DNA of 54,398 nucleotides. Source: Alistipes sp. CAG:268 (lineage in GTDB: Bacteria; Bacteroidota; Bacteroidia; Bacteroidales; Rikenellaceae). This document shows, one piece after another, positions 18,205-30,743 of the stretch. The DNA lies in the NCBI GenBank assembly GCA_000434235.1, contig FR891973.1:1-54398 (forward strand). Direction: 5' to 3'. Within the stretch, counting starts at the first letter, position 1, and every line of letters starts with the position of its first letter. The position numbers and the translations under genes are program-made. The notes beneath the pieces are model-generated. The model ran no database searches, was not told the DNA's origin, and was given only the letters and a program-made list of their open reading frames with translations.

Positions 18205-19025
18205 ATGATGAGAAAATATCCCATACTTCTGCTCGCCGCGCTGCTCTCGGCAGCCTGCGGCGGCACGGCGGCCCGGACCGGTCGCACGGCGGCGAAAGAC
18301 ACCGCTTCGACAGCCTCCGCCACGACGGCCGAGCCCGTCGAATACACCTACCGCGTCAAGGCGGTACACCCCCACTCGACCACAGCCTACACACAGGGGC
18401 TGCAGTACGCCGACGGATACCTCTGGGAGGGCACCGGGCAATACGGCGAATCGGTCGTCCGCCGCGTGGAGATCGAGACGGGCGAGGGCGAGGTGCTCTT
18501 CAGCCTGCCCCGCTCGGAGTTCGGCGAGGGCATCACGCTGCTCGACGGGCGCCTCTACCAGCTCACGTGGCAGTCGAACACGGCCCACGTCTACGACCTG
18601 GCCACGCGGCGCAAGATCCGCGACCACCGCTACGCGGGCGAGGGATGGGGGCTGACCACCGACGGCGAGAAGCTCTACATGTCCGACGGCACGGCCTCGA
18701 TCCGCACGATCGACCCCGAGACGTTCCGCCGCGAACGCACCACGACGGTCACCTACAAGGGCGAACCGGTGCAGTTCCTCAACGAGCTGGAGTGGATCGA
18801 GGGAAAGATCTGGGCCAACGTCTACACCTCGGACCGGATCGCCATCATCGACCCCCGGACGGGAGTCGTCGAGGGCGTCGTGGACCTCTCGGGACTGCTG
18901 CCCGAGGAGGAGATCACCCCCTCGACGGACGTGCTCAACGGCATCGCCTACGACCCGGCGACCAAACGCATCTTCGTGACGGGCAAGAACTGGAGCAAAC
19001 TTTTCGAAATCGAGATCATCCGAAA

Positions 19026-19029
<4 letters not shown>
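18205..19029 (+). CDS. glutamine cyclotransferase-like lipoprotein
   Basis: A 274-residue beta-propeller protein that would convert N-terminal glutamine to pyroglutamate. MMRKYPILLLAALLSAAC is a lipoprotein signal with acylated Cys at residue 18 of the longer start. The residues after Cys (GGTAARTG) are not acidic, which favours a periplasmic rather than surface site. The catalytic core shows 'HPHSTTAYTQGLQYADGYLW', 'EGTGQYGES', 'FGEGITLLDGRLYQLTWQ' and 'LNELEWIEGKIWANVYTSD', the repeated propeller motifs of plant and bacterial type. Its stop overlaps the metH ATG (ATGA at 19026-19029), so it is first gene of the metH operon. Confidence 0.87.
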
Positions 19030-22643
<3,614 letters not shown>

Positions 22644-22714
22644 GAACAACGAAGCCCCTCCCGGAGGCAGCCGCCGCCCGGAGGGTATGCTGCAGAAGAA
22701 GAGAAAAACGGCAC

Positions 22715-23671
22715 ATGAACGTCGTAGACATAATCAACGAAGCGATCGCATCGAAACGCACGCGGTTCGCCTTCGAGCTGCTGCCCCCGCTCAAAGGCGA
22801 CGGCATGCAGAAGATCTTCGCGGCCATCGATCCGCTGATGCCCTTCGATCCGGCCTACATCAACATCACCTTCCACCGCGAGGGCATCAAGGAGACCGAG
22901 CGGCCCGACGGCGGCATCGAGTGGCACGTCGTGCGGCGGCGCCCTGGCACGGTGGGCATATCGGCCGCCATCCAGCACCGCTACGGGGTCGAGGTGGTCC
23001 CCCACCTGATCTGCGGCGGGCTGTCGAAGTACGACATCGAGGACACGCTCATCGACATGGACTTCCTCGGCCTGCACAACGTCCTGGCGCTGCGCGGCGA
23101 CAAGTCGCAGAACGAGCGCCGCTTCATGCCCCACCCCCAGGGACACGCCCACGCCGTGGACCTCGTGCGGCAGATCGCCGCGATGAACCGCGGGGAGTTC
23201 GTGGACGGCGAGGTCGAGGAGTGCCACCACTCGAAGTTCTCGATCGGCGTGGCCGGCTACCCCGAGGTGCATTTCGAGGCCCGCGACATCACCACCGACA
23301 TTCTCCACCTCAAGGAGAAGATCGACGCCGGGGCCGAATATGTCGTCACGCAGATGTTCTTCGACAACCGCAAGTACTTCGACTTCGTGCGCCGCTGTCG
23401 CGAGGCCGGCATCCGCGTGCCGATCATCCCGGGCATCAAGCCCATCTCGACGCTCCGCCACCTCGAGGTGCTGCCCGAGACCTTCGGCGTGGAGCTGCCC
23501 GGGGAGCTGGTCCGCGAAGCCAGGGCCCATCCGGACAACGTCCGCGAGGTGGGCATCGAGTGGACCGTGGCCCAGAGCCGCGAGCTGATGGCCGCCGGGG
23601 TCCCCGTACTCCATTATTATACGATGAGCCGCACGAACAACATCCAGCAGATCGTCCGTACGCTCTTCTGA
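22715..23671 (+). CDS. metF: methylenetetrahydrofolate reductase (NAD(P)H)
   Basis: A 318-residue FAD enzyme making the methyl donor used by MetH. The N-terminal 'RFAFELLPPLKGDG' is the family's FE-PP strand. 'INITFHREG' and 'GGLSKYDIEDTLIDM' follow, then 'NVLALRGDKS' (flavin/pterin site) and 'VVTQMFFDNRKYFDFVRRCR' near 205-224. The barrel closes with 'PIIPGIKPISTLRHLEVLPE'. The start MNVVDIIN at 22715 is favoured because upstream frames read back through metH. It lies in the same operon as metH and completes the methyl-cycle pair. Confidence 0.97.
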   Translation: MNVVDIINEAIASKRTRFAFELLPPLKGDGMQKIFAAIDPLMPFDPAYINITFHREGIKETERPDGGIEWHVVRRRPGTVGISAAIQHRYGVEVVPHLICGGLSKYDIEDTLIDMDFLGLHNVLALRGDKSQNERRFMPHPQGHAHAVDLVRQIAAMNRGEFVDGEVEECHHSKFSIGVAGYPEVHFEARDITTDILHLKEKIDAGAEYVVTQMFFDNRKYFDFVRRCREAGIRVPIIPGIKPISTLRHLEVLPETFGVELPGELVREARAHPDNVREVGIEWTVAQSRELMAAGVPVLHYYTMSRTNNIQQIVRTLF

Positions 23672-23689
23672 CAAACAAAAAACGAACTT

Positions 23690-24805
23690 ATGACTCCCAT
23701 CGAATTCCGCCGCCACCTGCACGCGCATCCCGAACTCTCGTTCCGGGAGCACGATACGGCGGCCTTCATCGCCCGGCAGCTCGACGAACTGGGCATCGCA
23801 CACCGCCCCGTAGCGGGAACCGGCGTGCTGGCCACGATCCCGGGCCGCAGGGCGCAGGGCGCCGAGAGCCGCGCCGTCGTCCTGCGCGCCGACATCGACG
23901 CCCTGCCCGTCACCGAACAGACCGGGCTCGGATACACCTCGCAGAATGCCGGCGTCATGCACGCCTGCGGCCACGACGTCCACGCCGCAGTGCTCTTCGG
24001 CGCACTTGCCCGCCTGGCGGAGAACCCCGACTTCGGCGGCACGGTCATCGGACTTTTCCAGCCCGGTGAGGAGTGCAACCCCGGCGGCGCCTCGCTCGTC
24101 CTGGCAGAGAAGCCCTTCGAAGGCTATGACGTCGCCGCCGTGATCGGCGAACACGTCGAGCCCCAGCTCGAGGTCGGCACGCTCGGTTTCCGCGCCGGGC
24201 AGTACATGGCCGCCAGCGACGAACTGCGCTTCCGCCTCCACGGCACAGGCGGCCACGGCGCCATGCGCGCCCAGCTCAAGGATCCCGTAGCAGCCGGAGC
24301 CGAACTGCTCACGCGCCTGATCGCCCTCAACGGCGAGGAGTGCGTGCTGTCGATCGGCCGCGTGGAGGCCGCCGGCGCCACGAACATCGTACCCGACGAG
24401 GTCTGCATGGAGGGCACGCTCCGCACCTTCGACGAACGCCAGCGGGAGATCATCCACCGCCGCATCGGCATCATCGCCGCCGACATCGACGCCCGCCACG
24501 GCATCCGCACCGAAGTGGCCGTCAGCCGCGGCTACCCGTGCGTGGTGAACGACGAGATCCTCGTCAAGCGGGCCGCGGCCCTGGCCAAGACGCTCGGCCT
24601 GAAGGTCGAGATGCTGCCCCTGCGCACGACGGCCGAGGATTTCGGATTCTACTGCAAGATCTATCCGTCGCTGTTCTACCGCCTCGGCGTGGGCTCGGCC
24701 GCCGGCCGGACCCACACGGCAACCTTCGCTCCCGACGAACGGGCCATCGATACGGGCATCGATTTCATGAGCCGCCTCGCGCTGCAAATACTCAACAAGC
24801 TATGA
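23690..24805 (+). CDS. M20-family amidohydrolase (N-acyl amino acid / hippurate hydrolase type)
   Basis: A 371-residue cytosolic metallo-amidohydrolase. Metal-site motifs are 'MHACGHDVHAAVLFGAL' near 88-104, 'FQPGEECNPGG' near 125-135, 'VIGEHVEPQLEVG' near 152-164, and a C-terminal His in 'AGRTHTATFAPDE' near 343-355. 'ELSFREHDTAAFIARQLDEL' opens the domain. An inserted dimerisation domain lies about 180-290. The substrate is not determined; N-acetyl or N-benzoyl amino acids and DAP derivatives are possible. It is 18 nt after metF, and its stop overlaps the rnr start by ATGA, so rnr translation is probably coupled to it. Confidence 0.9.
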   Translation: MTPIEFRRHLHAHPELSFREHDTAAFIARQLDELGIAHRPVAGTGVLATIPGRRAQGAESRAVVLRADIDALPVTEQTGLGYTSQNAGVMHACGHDVHAAVLFGALARLAENPDFGGTVIGLFQPGEECNPGGASLVLAEKPFEGYDVAAVIGEHVEPQLEVGTLGFRAGQYMAASDELRFRLHGTGGHGAMRAQLKDPVAAGAELLTRLIALNGEECVLSIGRVEAAGATNIVPDEVCMEGTLRTFDERQREIIHRRIGIIAADIDARHGIRTEVAVSRGYPCVVNDEILVKRAAALAKTLGLKVEMLPLRTTAEDFGFYCKIYPSLFYRLGVGSAAGRTHTATFAPDERAIDTGIDFMSRLALQILNKL

Positions 24806-27093
24806 AAAAGCAAACCAGACAACGCGCTCCGCGGAGCGCAAAGACGACCGACCGGGCATCGATCATCCTGAACCTCTTCCGCGAGTTCCCCAACAACAAG
24901 TTCTCGCTCAAGCAACTCGCCTCGGTCTCGGGCGGCGCCTCGAAGGAGGGGCGGCGCGAGACGCTCGAGATCCTCGGACGGCTCTTCGAGCAGGGGGTCG
25001 TCGAGGAGTGCTCGCGCGAGAAATACCGCCTCACGCAAAAACACCTGCCCCACTACGAGGGCGTGGCCGACATGACCTCGTCGGGCGCCGTCTACGTGCG
25101 CATCGAGGGGCTGGAGAAGGACATCTTCGTCAATCAGCGCGCAACAGCCAACGCCCTCGACGGCGATCGTGTGGAGGTCGTGGTCACGTACCGCGGACGC
25201 GACGGACGCATGGAGGGCGAGGTAACCCGCATCGTCGAGCGCAACCGCCGGACCTATGTGGGTGTGGCGGAGGTCGGTGCCCACCAGATCTTCGTCAAGG
25301 CCGATTCACGCCGCATGCCGATGGACATCTACCTCTCGAAACGCACCTGTCCCGAGGTACGCGACGGCGAGAAGGTCGTGGTGCGCATCGTGGACTGGCA
25401 GCCCGGGAGCAAGAGCCCCGCGGGCGAACTGGTCGAACGGCTGGGCATGGCGGGCAACAACGACACGGAGATGCACGCCATCCTGGCCGAATACGAACTC
25501 CCCTACCGCTTCGAGCCCGAAGTCGAGCAGGCCGCCGCAGCGATCGACGCCCGCATCACGGCCAAGGAGATCGCCTCGCGCCGCGACTTCCGCGACACGA
25601 CGACCTTCACGGTGGACCCGGCCGACGCCAAGGACTTCGACGACGCCCTTTCGGTGCGCAAGGTCGGCGACGGCGTCTGGGAAGTGGGTGTACACATCGC
25701 CGACGTGACGCACTACGTCCGCCCCCACTCGACGATCGACGACGAGGCCGTCGAGCGCGGCACGTCGGTCTACCTGGTGGACCGCACGGTACCGATGCTT
25801 CCCGAACGCCTCTCGAACGAGCTCTGCTCGCTGCGCCCCAACGAGACGAGTCTCTGCTTCTCGGCGGTCTTCACGCTCAACGAGAACCTGGAGATCCTCA
25901 ACGAGTGGTTCGGCCGCACGGTGATCCACTCCGACCGCCGCTTTACCTATGCCGAAGCGCAGGAGGTGATCGAGACCGGCCGCGGCGACTTCGCCGAGGA
26001 GATCCTGACACTCAACCGTCTGGCCCAGGAGCTGCGCCGCCAGCGCTTCCGCAACGGCGCCATTTCGTTCGACCGCGAGGAGGTGAAGTTCCGCCTCGAC
26101 GAGAACGGCAAGCCGCTGGGCGTCTACTTCAAGGAGCAGAAGGAGTCGAACCAGATGATCGAGGAGTTCATGCTGCTGGCCAACCGCCGCGTCGCGGAGT
26201 TCTGCGCCCACCGCCGCAACGAGAAGGGACGCGCCGTGCCGCGCACGATGGTCTTCCGCGTGCACGACTCGCCGAGCGAGGAGAAGCTCGACCGCTTCCG
26301 GCAGTTCATCCTGCGCTTCGGCCACGTCTTCAAGGCCACGAAGGGCCGCGCCGTAGCCAAGGAACTCAACAAGCTCTTCGCGAAAATCAAGGGCTCGACC
26401 GAAGAGAACGCCGTCTCGACGATGGCCGTGCGGTCGATGGCCAAAGCCTTCTACACGACCGACAACATCGGCCACTACGGCCTCGCCTTCCCCTACTACA
26501 CGCACTTCACCTCGCCCATCCGCCGCTATCCGGACATGATGGTCCACCGCCTGCTGGCCCACTACCTCGACGGAGGCAAGTCGCTGCCCAAGGAGGAGAT
26601 CGAGGCGCTGTGCGAGCGCGCCTCGGAGCGTGAGGTCATCGCCGCCGAGGCCGAGCGCGCCTCGATCAAATACAAGATGGTCGAGTTCATGAAGGAGCAC
26701 CTCGGCGAGGAGTTCGACGGTCACATCTCGGGACTCACGGAGTGGGGCGTCTACGTCGAGCTCGAAGAGACCCACATCGAGGGCATGGCCTTCCTGCGCG
26801 ACATCGAGGGCGACTTCTTCGCCTTCGACGAGGCGAACTACGAGATCGTCGGACGCTCGACGGGCCGGAGCATGACGCTGGGCGATCCCGTGCGGATCCG
26901 CGTCAAGCGCGCCGACCTCCAGAAGCGGCAGCTCGACTTCGAACTGCTGCTGCCCGGAATGCCGGCGTGCCACCGCAGCGGCGACCCCGACTTCCACGGA
27001 TCACGCGGCGGCCACACGGCCAACGGAGGCAGCTCCGGATCACGCAGCAAGAGTCCCGAGGTGCGCCACTCGTCGCACCGCCGGGGCCGGTAA
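24802..27093 (+). CDS. rnr: ribonuclease R
   Basis: A 763-residue 3'-5' exoribonuclease of the RNase II/R family. An N-terminal winged-helix segment (about 20-75) is followed by cold-shock-type OB domains (about 80-230). The RNB catalytic domain carries the acidic cluster 'DPADAKDFDDAL' near 272-283 and 'IADVTHYVRPHSTIDDEA'. Later come 'YTHFTSPIRRYPDMMVHRLL' near 570-590 and an S1 domain (about 640-715). The C-tail is low-complexity (Gly, Ser, Arg, His), as is common for this enzyme. It degrades structured mRNA and rRNA. It is last gene of the operon, convergent with the PUL across a strong hairpin. Confidence 0.97.
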   Translation: MKKQTRQRAPRSAKTTDRASIILNLFREFPNNKFSLKQLASVSGGASKEGRRETLEILGRLFEQGVVEECSREKYRLTQKHLPHYEGVADMTSSGAVYVRIEGLEKDIFVNQRATANALDGDRVEVVVTYRGRDGRMEGEVTRIVERNRRTYVGVAEVGAHQIFVKADSRRMPMDIYLSKRTCPEVRDGEKVVVRIVDWQPGSKSPAGELVERLGMAGNNDTEMHAILAEYELPYRFEPEVEQAAAAIDARITAKEIASRRDFRDTTTFTVDPADAKDFDDALSVRKVGDGVWEVGVHIADVTHYVRPHSTIDDEAVERGTSVYLVDRTVPMLPERLSNELCSLRPNETSLCFSAVFTLNENLEILNEWFGRTVIHSDRRFTYAEAQEVIETGRGDFAEEILTLNRLAQELRRQRFRNGAISFDREEVKFRLDENGKPLGVYFKEQKESNQMIEEFMLLANRRVAEFCAHRRNEKGRAVPRTMVFRVHDSPSEEKLDRFRQFILRFGHVFKATKGRAVAKELNKLFAKIKGSTEENAVSTMAVRSMAKAFYTTDNIGHYGLAFPYYTHFTSPIRRYPDMMVHRLLAHYLDGGKSLPKEEIEALCERASEREVIAAEAERASIKYKMVEFMKEHLGEEFDGHISGLTEWGVYVELEETHIEGMAFLRDIEGDFFAFDEANYEIVGRSTGRSMTLGDPVRIRVKRADLQKRQLDFELLLPGMPACHRSGDPDFHGSRGGHTANGGSSGSRSKSPEVRHSSHRRGR

Positions 27094-27183
27094 GCCGCCG
27101 GAGCAAAACGCATCCGTCCCGGCTTGAAAGAGATACTTCCGCATTCTCCTGACGGGCACAATACCGTCCGACACCCCGAAAAA

Positions 27184-27213
27184 AGATCCCCGCAGGCAAT
27201 CCTGCGGGGATCT
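27184..27213. terminator. bidirectional terminator between rnr and the mannoside locus
   Basis: A perfect 13-bp stem, AGATCCCCGCAGG (27184-27196) and CCTGCGGGGATCT (27201-27213), with a CAAT loop. On the - strand it ends in a T6 run, so it efficiently ends the PUL transcript and may also stop rnr. Confidence 0.85.
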
Positions 27214-27240
27214 TCTGTATGCAACGGCCGACGCGGTGCC

Positions 27241-28356
27241 TCACGCCTCGCCGGCAAGCGCCTGCTGGTACTCGGCCCACATCTCTGCGATGCCCCGGCC
27301 GAAGATCGACTGCATCGCCGCATCGAAACTCCACGGATCGAGGTCACGGACCGTCACGTGGAACTTGCGCAGCGCATCGGGATCCTTCGTCGTGAGCCAC
27401 TGCAGGAAGAAGCCCGTCGTCTTGTATCCGTCGAGCCAATGGCCGCCCGGCTTACGCAGGGCCGCGATGTCGAAGAGCCCCGCCTCGGCACGTACGGCAT
27501 CTGCAAGGCCCTCGATGCAGGCCCAGAACTCGCGGTTCGTCCCGTAGCTGCCGATACCCTTCGGCTCGAACTGGTAGGCGTGCACCAGTTCGTGGAACAG
27601 GACGCCGCGCGTCTCGTAATCGAGCTTATACATCGACTCGCCGGCCGACCGCTCGATGTGCCGCGTGCTGTAGACGATGGCCGTCTCGGCCGGGGTTCCC
27701 GACTTGGCGGAGACGCCCTCGTAATCCTTGAGCGTGTAATCGATCCGCCCGACGGTGTTCATCGTGTCGGCAGCCGAATAGAAAAGGATCTCGGCCACCT
27801 TCCGCGTGTGGTAGCGGACATAGGACTCGGGATCCTGCACCAGGCGCCGGTAGATGGCAGCACCTTCGGTATCGGGGTCGAGCACTTCGAAATGGATCTC
27901 CGGATAGACGAATCCCCGCCACTGTTGTTCAAGGTTCTGTGCCGAGAAACGCACGTCGCCCACGGCAACCGTATCGGCCCCCGTGCGGGGCAGGAACTCC
28001 AATCTGTAGCAGGCATAGGCATCCGGTGCGGAGATTTCGCCCGAGATCTCCTGGAACCGCGAGCAGAACGAACAGTCGTCACACCGGTCGAGCTCGGTCC
28101 ATTTGCGACCGTCGTGCGAACCGCTCAGGATCCAGCCGGCAGGATCGCAGTCGGGATCCGCACCCGAAGAGTAGACGCTGTAATTGACCATCGGAGCAGT
28201 GAATCCGTCGAAGAGGACGGCGGCCCCGGAGGCCGGAAAACAGGCCTCGGTCGAAGGATCGGCATCACACAGCGCCGCCACGTTGCGCGGCAGGTCGGGC
28301 TGTGCACACCCGCAAAGAAGCAGGGCTAAAAGAGCAGAAAGAGTGTGTCTTTTCAT
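27241..28356 (-). CDS. BSP-type zinc metallopeptidase lipoprotein with discoidin-like domain (copy 1)
   Basis: A 371-residue lipoprotein, last gene of the SusC operon. Signal MKRHTLSALLALLLCGC gives acylated Cys17. Residues about 35-140 resemble an F5/8 type C (discoidin) carbohydrate-binding domain ('WILSGSHDGRKWTELDR'). This domain holds a Cys cluster at 92, 95 and 98 that copy 2 lacks. Residues about 145-365 are the basic-secretory-protein peptidase domain, with His255-Glu256-Leu-Val-His259 and downstream 'WACIEGLADAVRAEAG', the family's Glu/Asp segment. The expected role is proteolysis of a glycosylated protein substrate. Activity is inferred only from the intact HExxH. Confidence 0.8.
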   Translation of the reverse strand: MKRHTLSALLALLLCGCAQPDLPRNVAALCDADPSTEACFPASGAAVLFDGFTAPMVNYSVYSSGADPDCDPAGWILSGSHDGRKWTELDRCDDCSFCSRFQEISGEISAPDAYACYRLEFLPRTGADTVAVGDVRFSAQNLEQQWRGFVYPEIHFEVLDPDTEGAAIYRRLVQDPESYVRYHTRKVAEILFYSAADTMNTVGRIDYTLKDYEGVSAKSGTPAETAIVYSTRHIERSAGESMYKLDYETRGVLFHELVHAYQFEPKGIGSYGTNREFWACIEGLADAVRAEAGLFDIAALRKPGGHWLDGYKTTGFFLQWLTTKDPDALRKFHVTVRDLDPWSFDAAMQSIFGRGIAEMWAEYQQALAGEA

Positions 28357-28384
28357 GTTTCAGGGGTTAATTGGATTCTGATTC

Positions 28385-30730
28385 TCAACGATACTCCACG
28401 GACACCGGAAGCGACGGGGGCAGCGCATCGGCCGAGACGGCCCGGCGGCGGTTCGGTCGGCTGCTCATGACGAAGTGCAGGTGCACGCCGTCGCGGATAT
28501 CCGCATAGGTCAGGTAGGACTTGTCCCACTCCCGGCCATCGACGTAGAGCTTGCGCACGTAGACATTCTCGGGCGACCAGTTCTCGGTCGTCACCCGGAT
28601 CGTCCCGCCGTTCGAGAGGCGCACCTCGACCCCCTCGACCGTCGGCGAGCCGATGTTGTAGATGTTGCTCGACGGGGCCGTCGGATAGAATCCCATCGTG
28701 TTGAAGAGGTACCAGGCCGACATCTGCCCGCAGTCGTCGTTGCCGCTCAGCGAACCGGGCTCGTTGCCGTAGAACGAATCCGAAACCCGGCGGATCCAGC
28801 GCTGGCACTCCCACGGACGCCCGAGGTAGTTGTAGAGGTAGATCACATGGTGGCAGGGTTCGTTGCCGTGCCAGTAGGCGCCGATCCGTCCCTGAATGTC
28901 GTGCGCCCCCGGAATGTCGTCGGGCAGCTCGGTGACGAAGAGCGAGTCGAGCCGCTGCCCGTAGAGCTCGCGGCCCACACGCTCGATGTGGTCCGCAACG
29001 TTGTGGGGCACATACCATGAGTACTGCAGGGTGAAGCCTTCGGTGATGTCGCCCCAGCCGTGCACCGACCCCGGACCCTGGTAGGCTACCGGGGCAAAGG
29101 GCGTCCGCCAGCGGCCTTCGCTGTCGCGGCCCCGCATGAACTTCGTTTCGGGATCGATCAGGTTGCGGTACGACAGCGAACGGCGCAGGAAGAAGTCGTA
29201 ATCCTCCTCCTTGCCCAGGGCGCGGGCCGCCTGGGCGATGCAATAGTCGTCGTAAGCATATTCGAGGGTCTTCGAGACCGACTCGCGCTCCTTGTCGAAG
29301 GGCACCCATCCCAGGGACGTATATTCGGGCAGACAGTCGTAGTGGGGATTGGTCGCCGTGCGCTTCATGGCCTCGAAGGCTCGTTCGTAATCGAAGCCGG
29401 GGAGCTGCTTGACGATCATGTCGGCGAGGACCGACACGGCGTGGTAGCCGATCATGCACCACGTCTCGTTGCCGTAGAACGACCAGATCGGCAGCATGTG
29501 CTCGACACTGCGGTCATAGTGGCGGAGCATCGAGTTGGCGATGTCGGCGCTCATGTCCTGACGGATGAGGTTCAGCAGCGGGTGGTAGGCCCGGTAGGTA
29601 TCCCACAGCGAGAAGGTGGTGTAATTGGTGAAACCCTCGGCCCGGCCGATGCTCTTGTCGTGCTCGAGGAAACGGCCGTCGGCATCCTGGAAGAGGAACG
29701 GCGAGAGGAAACAGCGGTAGGCCGACGTATAGAAGGTCTCCTTCGTACGGGCCGGGCCCTCGACCGTGAAACGCGAAAGCTCCGTCTCCCAGAGCTCCTC
29801 GCCGCGGCGGCGGATCTCGTCGAACGAAAGACCGTCCGTCTCGCGGAGATTGCCCCGCGCTCCGTCGGGATCGACCGACGAGATGGCCACACGGACGGTC
29901 ACCTGCTCCTCCTCGCGGGTGGCGAAGCGGACCCAGAATTTCAAATCCTCGCCCCAGGCCTCGCGGTCGCTGCGGAAGCGCGACGTGTCGTAGCAGACGC
30001 GTTTGCCGCCCTGCATGATGCCGAAATCGGAGATCGGCACCGAGAACTCGGCCGTGAAATAGACGTGTCGCTCGGGACCCCAGCCCTGCACCAACTTGTA
30101 GCCGGAGAGCGTGTGGTCGTCCTCGAGGCGGAGGTTGGCCCAACGGCACTTCCACCACAGCGTGTGGTCCATGTCGAGCAGGATGAAGGCGTCATCGGAC
30201 TCGGGATAGGTGAAGCGGAACATCCCGCTGCGAGCCGACGCGGTCATCTCGGCCTTAACGCCGTAGTCGAGCAGATCGACGGCATAGTAGTTCGGCGAGC
30301 ACCACTCGCGGTCGTGGCTGTAGCGCGAACGGTAACCTCCGTCGGGCTCCTCGTGCGTGCCCGGTTCGAGGTGGATCTCACCCACCCCCGGCATGAAGAG
30401 AAAGTCTCCGAGGTCGGGGATTCCCGTACCGCTCAGGTGGTTGAGCGAAAAGCCGAGCAGCGTCGGACGGTTGTACTTGTATCCGGCCGCGGCATCGTAA
30501 AAGTCGCGGTCCGTATCGGGGCTCAGCTGGACGCCGCCGAACGGCACCTGGGCTCCGGGATAGACGTTGCCGTAGCCGTCGGTCCCGACCAGCGGGCGGA
30601 CGTAGTCGATGCGGCGCAACGTGTCGGTCGCCTCACCTCCCGCAGCGGAAGCAGGAGCCGCGGCAAGGGCCGCCGACATTCCGAAAAGGGCGGCGCAGCA
30701 CGTCGCATGTCTCAGAATCAGGATATTCAT
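28385..30730 (-). CDS. GH92 alpha-mannosidase (copy B)
   Basis: A 781-residue Ca-dependent exo-alpha-mannosidase. An N-terminal signal peptide precedes the beta-sandwich domain beginning 'IDYVRPLVGTDGYGNVYPGA'. The family signature 'FSLNHLSGTGIPDLGD' lies near 95-110. The (alpha/alpha)6 domain contains 'WSFYGNETWCMIGYHAVSVL', 'WHGNEPCHH', and 'GNDDCGQMSAWYLFNTMGFY' (Asp665-Asp666 in the base/calcium region). It differs from copy A at the -1 subsite loop (FSLNH versus FSHTH), so the two probably prefer different linkages (alpha-1,2, -1,3, -1,4 or -1,6). It overlaps no neighbour; the gap to copy A is 13 nt. Confidence 0.95.
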   Translation of the reverse strand: MNILILRHATCCAALFGMSAALAAAPASAAGGEATDTLRRIDYVRPLVGTDGYGNVYPGAQVPFGGVQLSPDTDRDFYDAAAGYKYNRPTLLGFSLNHLSGTGIPDLGDFLFMPGVGEIHLEPGTHEEPDGGYRSRYSHDREWCSPNYYAVDLLDYGVKAEMTASARSGMFRFTYPESDDAFILLDMDHTLWWKCRWANLRLEDDHTLSGYKLVQGWGPERHVYFTAEFSVPISDFGIMQGGKRVCYDTSRFRSDREAWGEDLKFWVRFATREEEQVTVRVAISSVDPDGARGNLRETDGLSFDEIRRRGEELWETELSRFTVEGPARTKETFYTSAYRCFLSPFLFQDADGRFLEHDKSIGRAEGFTNYTTFSLWDTYRAYHPLLNLIRQDMSADIANSMLRHYDRSVEHMLPIWSFYGNETWCMIGYHAVSVLADMIVKQLPGFDYERAFEAMKRTATNPHYDCLPEYTSLGWVPFDKERESVSKTLEYAYDDYCIAQAARALGKEEDYDFFLRRSLSYRNLIDPETKFMRGRDSEGRWRTPFAPVAYQGPGSVHGWGDITEGFTLQYSWYVPHNVADHIERVGRELYGQRLDSLFVTELPDDIPGAHDIQGRIGAYWHGNEPCHHVIYLYNYLGRPWECQRWIRRVSDSFYGNEPGSLSGNDDCGQMSAWYLFNTMGFYPTAPSSNIYNIGSPTVEGVEVRLSNGGTIRVTTENWSPENVYVRKLYVDGREWDKSYLTYADIRDGVHLHFVMSSRPNRRRAVSADALPPSLPVSVEYR

Positions 30731-30743
30731 CTTGTCTGTCGGG

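Noticed and set aside
18072..19025. In-frame extension of metH back across the cyclotransferase gene.
   Set aside because: The extension is low-complexity antihomologous sequence, while MTNDIRNLL at 19026 gives the standard MetH N-terminus with an ATGA overlap.
27241..28356. BSP-type genes as M60-like mucinases.
   Set aside because: The HExxH context ('LFHELVHAYQFEPKG' with 'EGLADAVR' downstream) fits the basic-secretory-protein family rather than M60, and no M60 Glu-spaced motif was seen.
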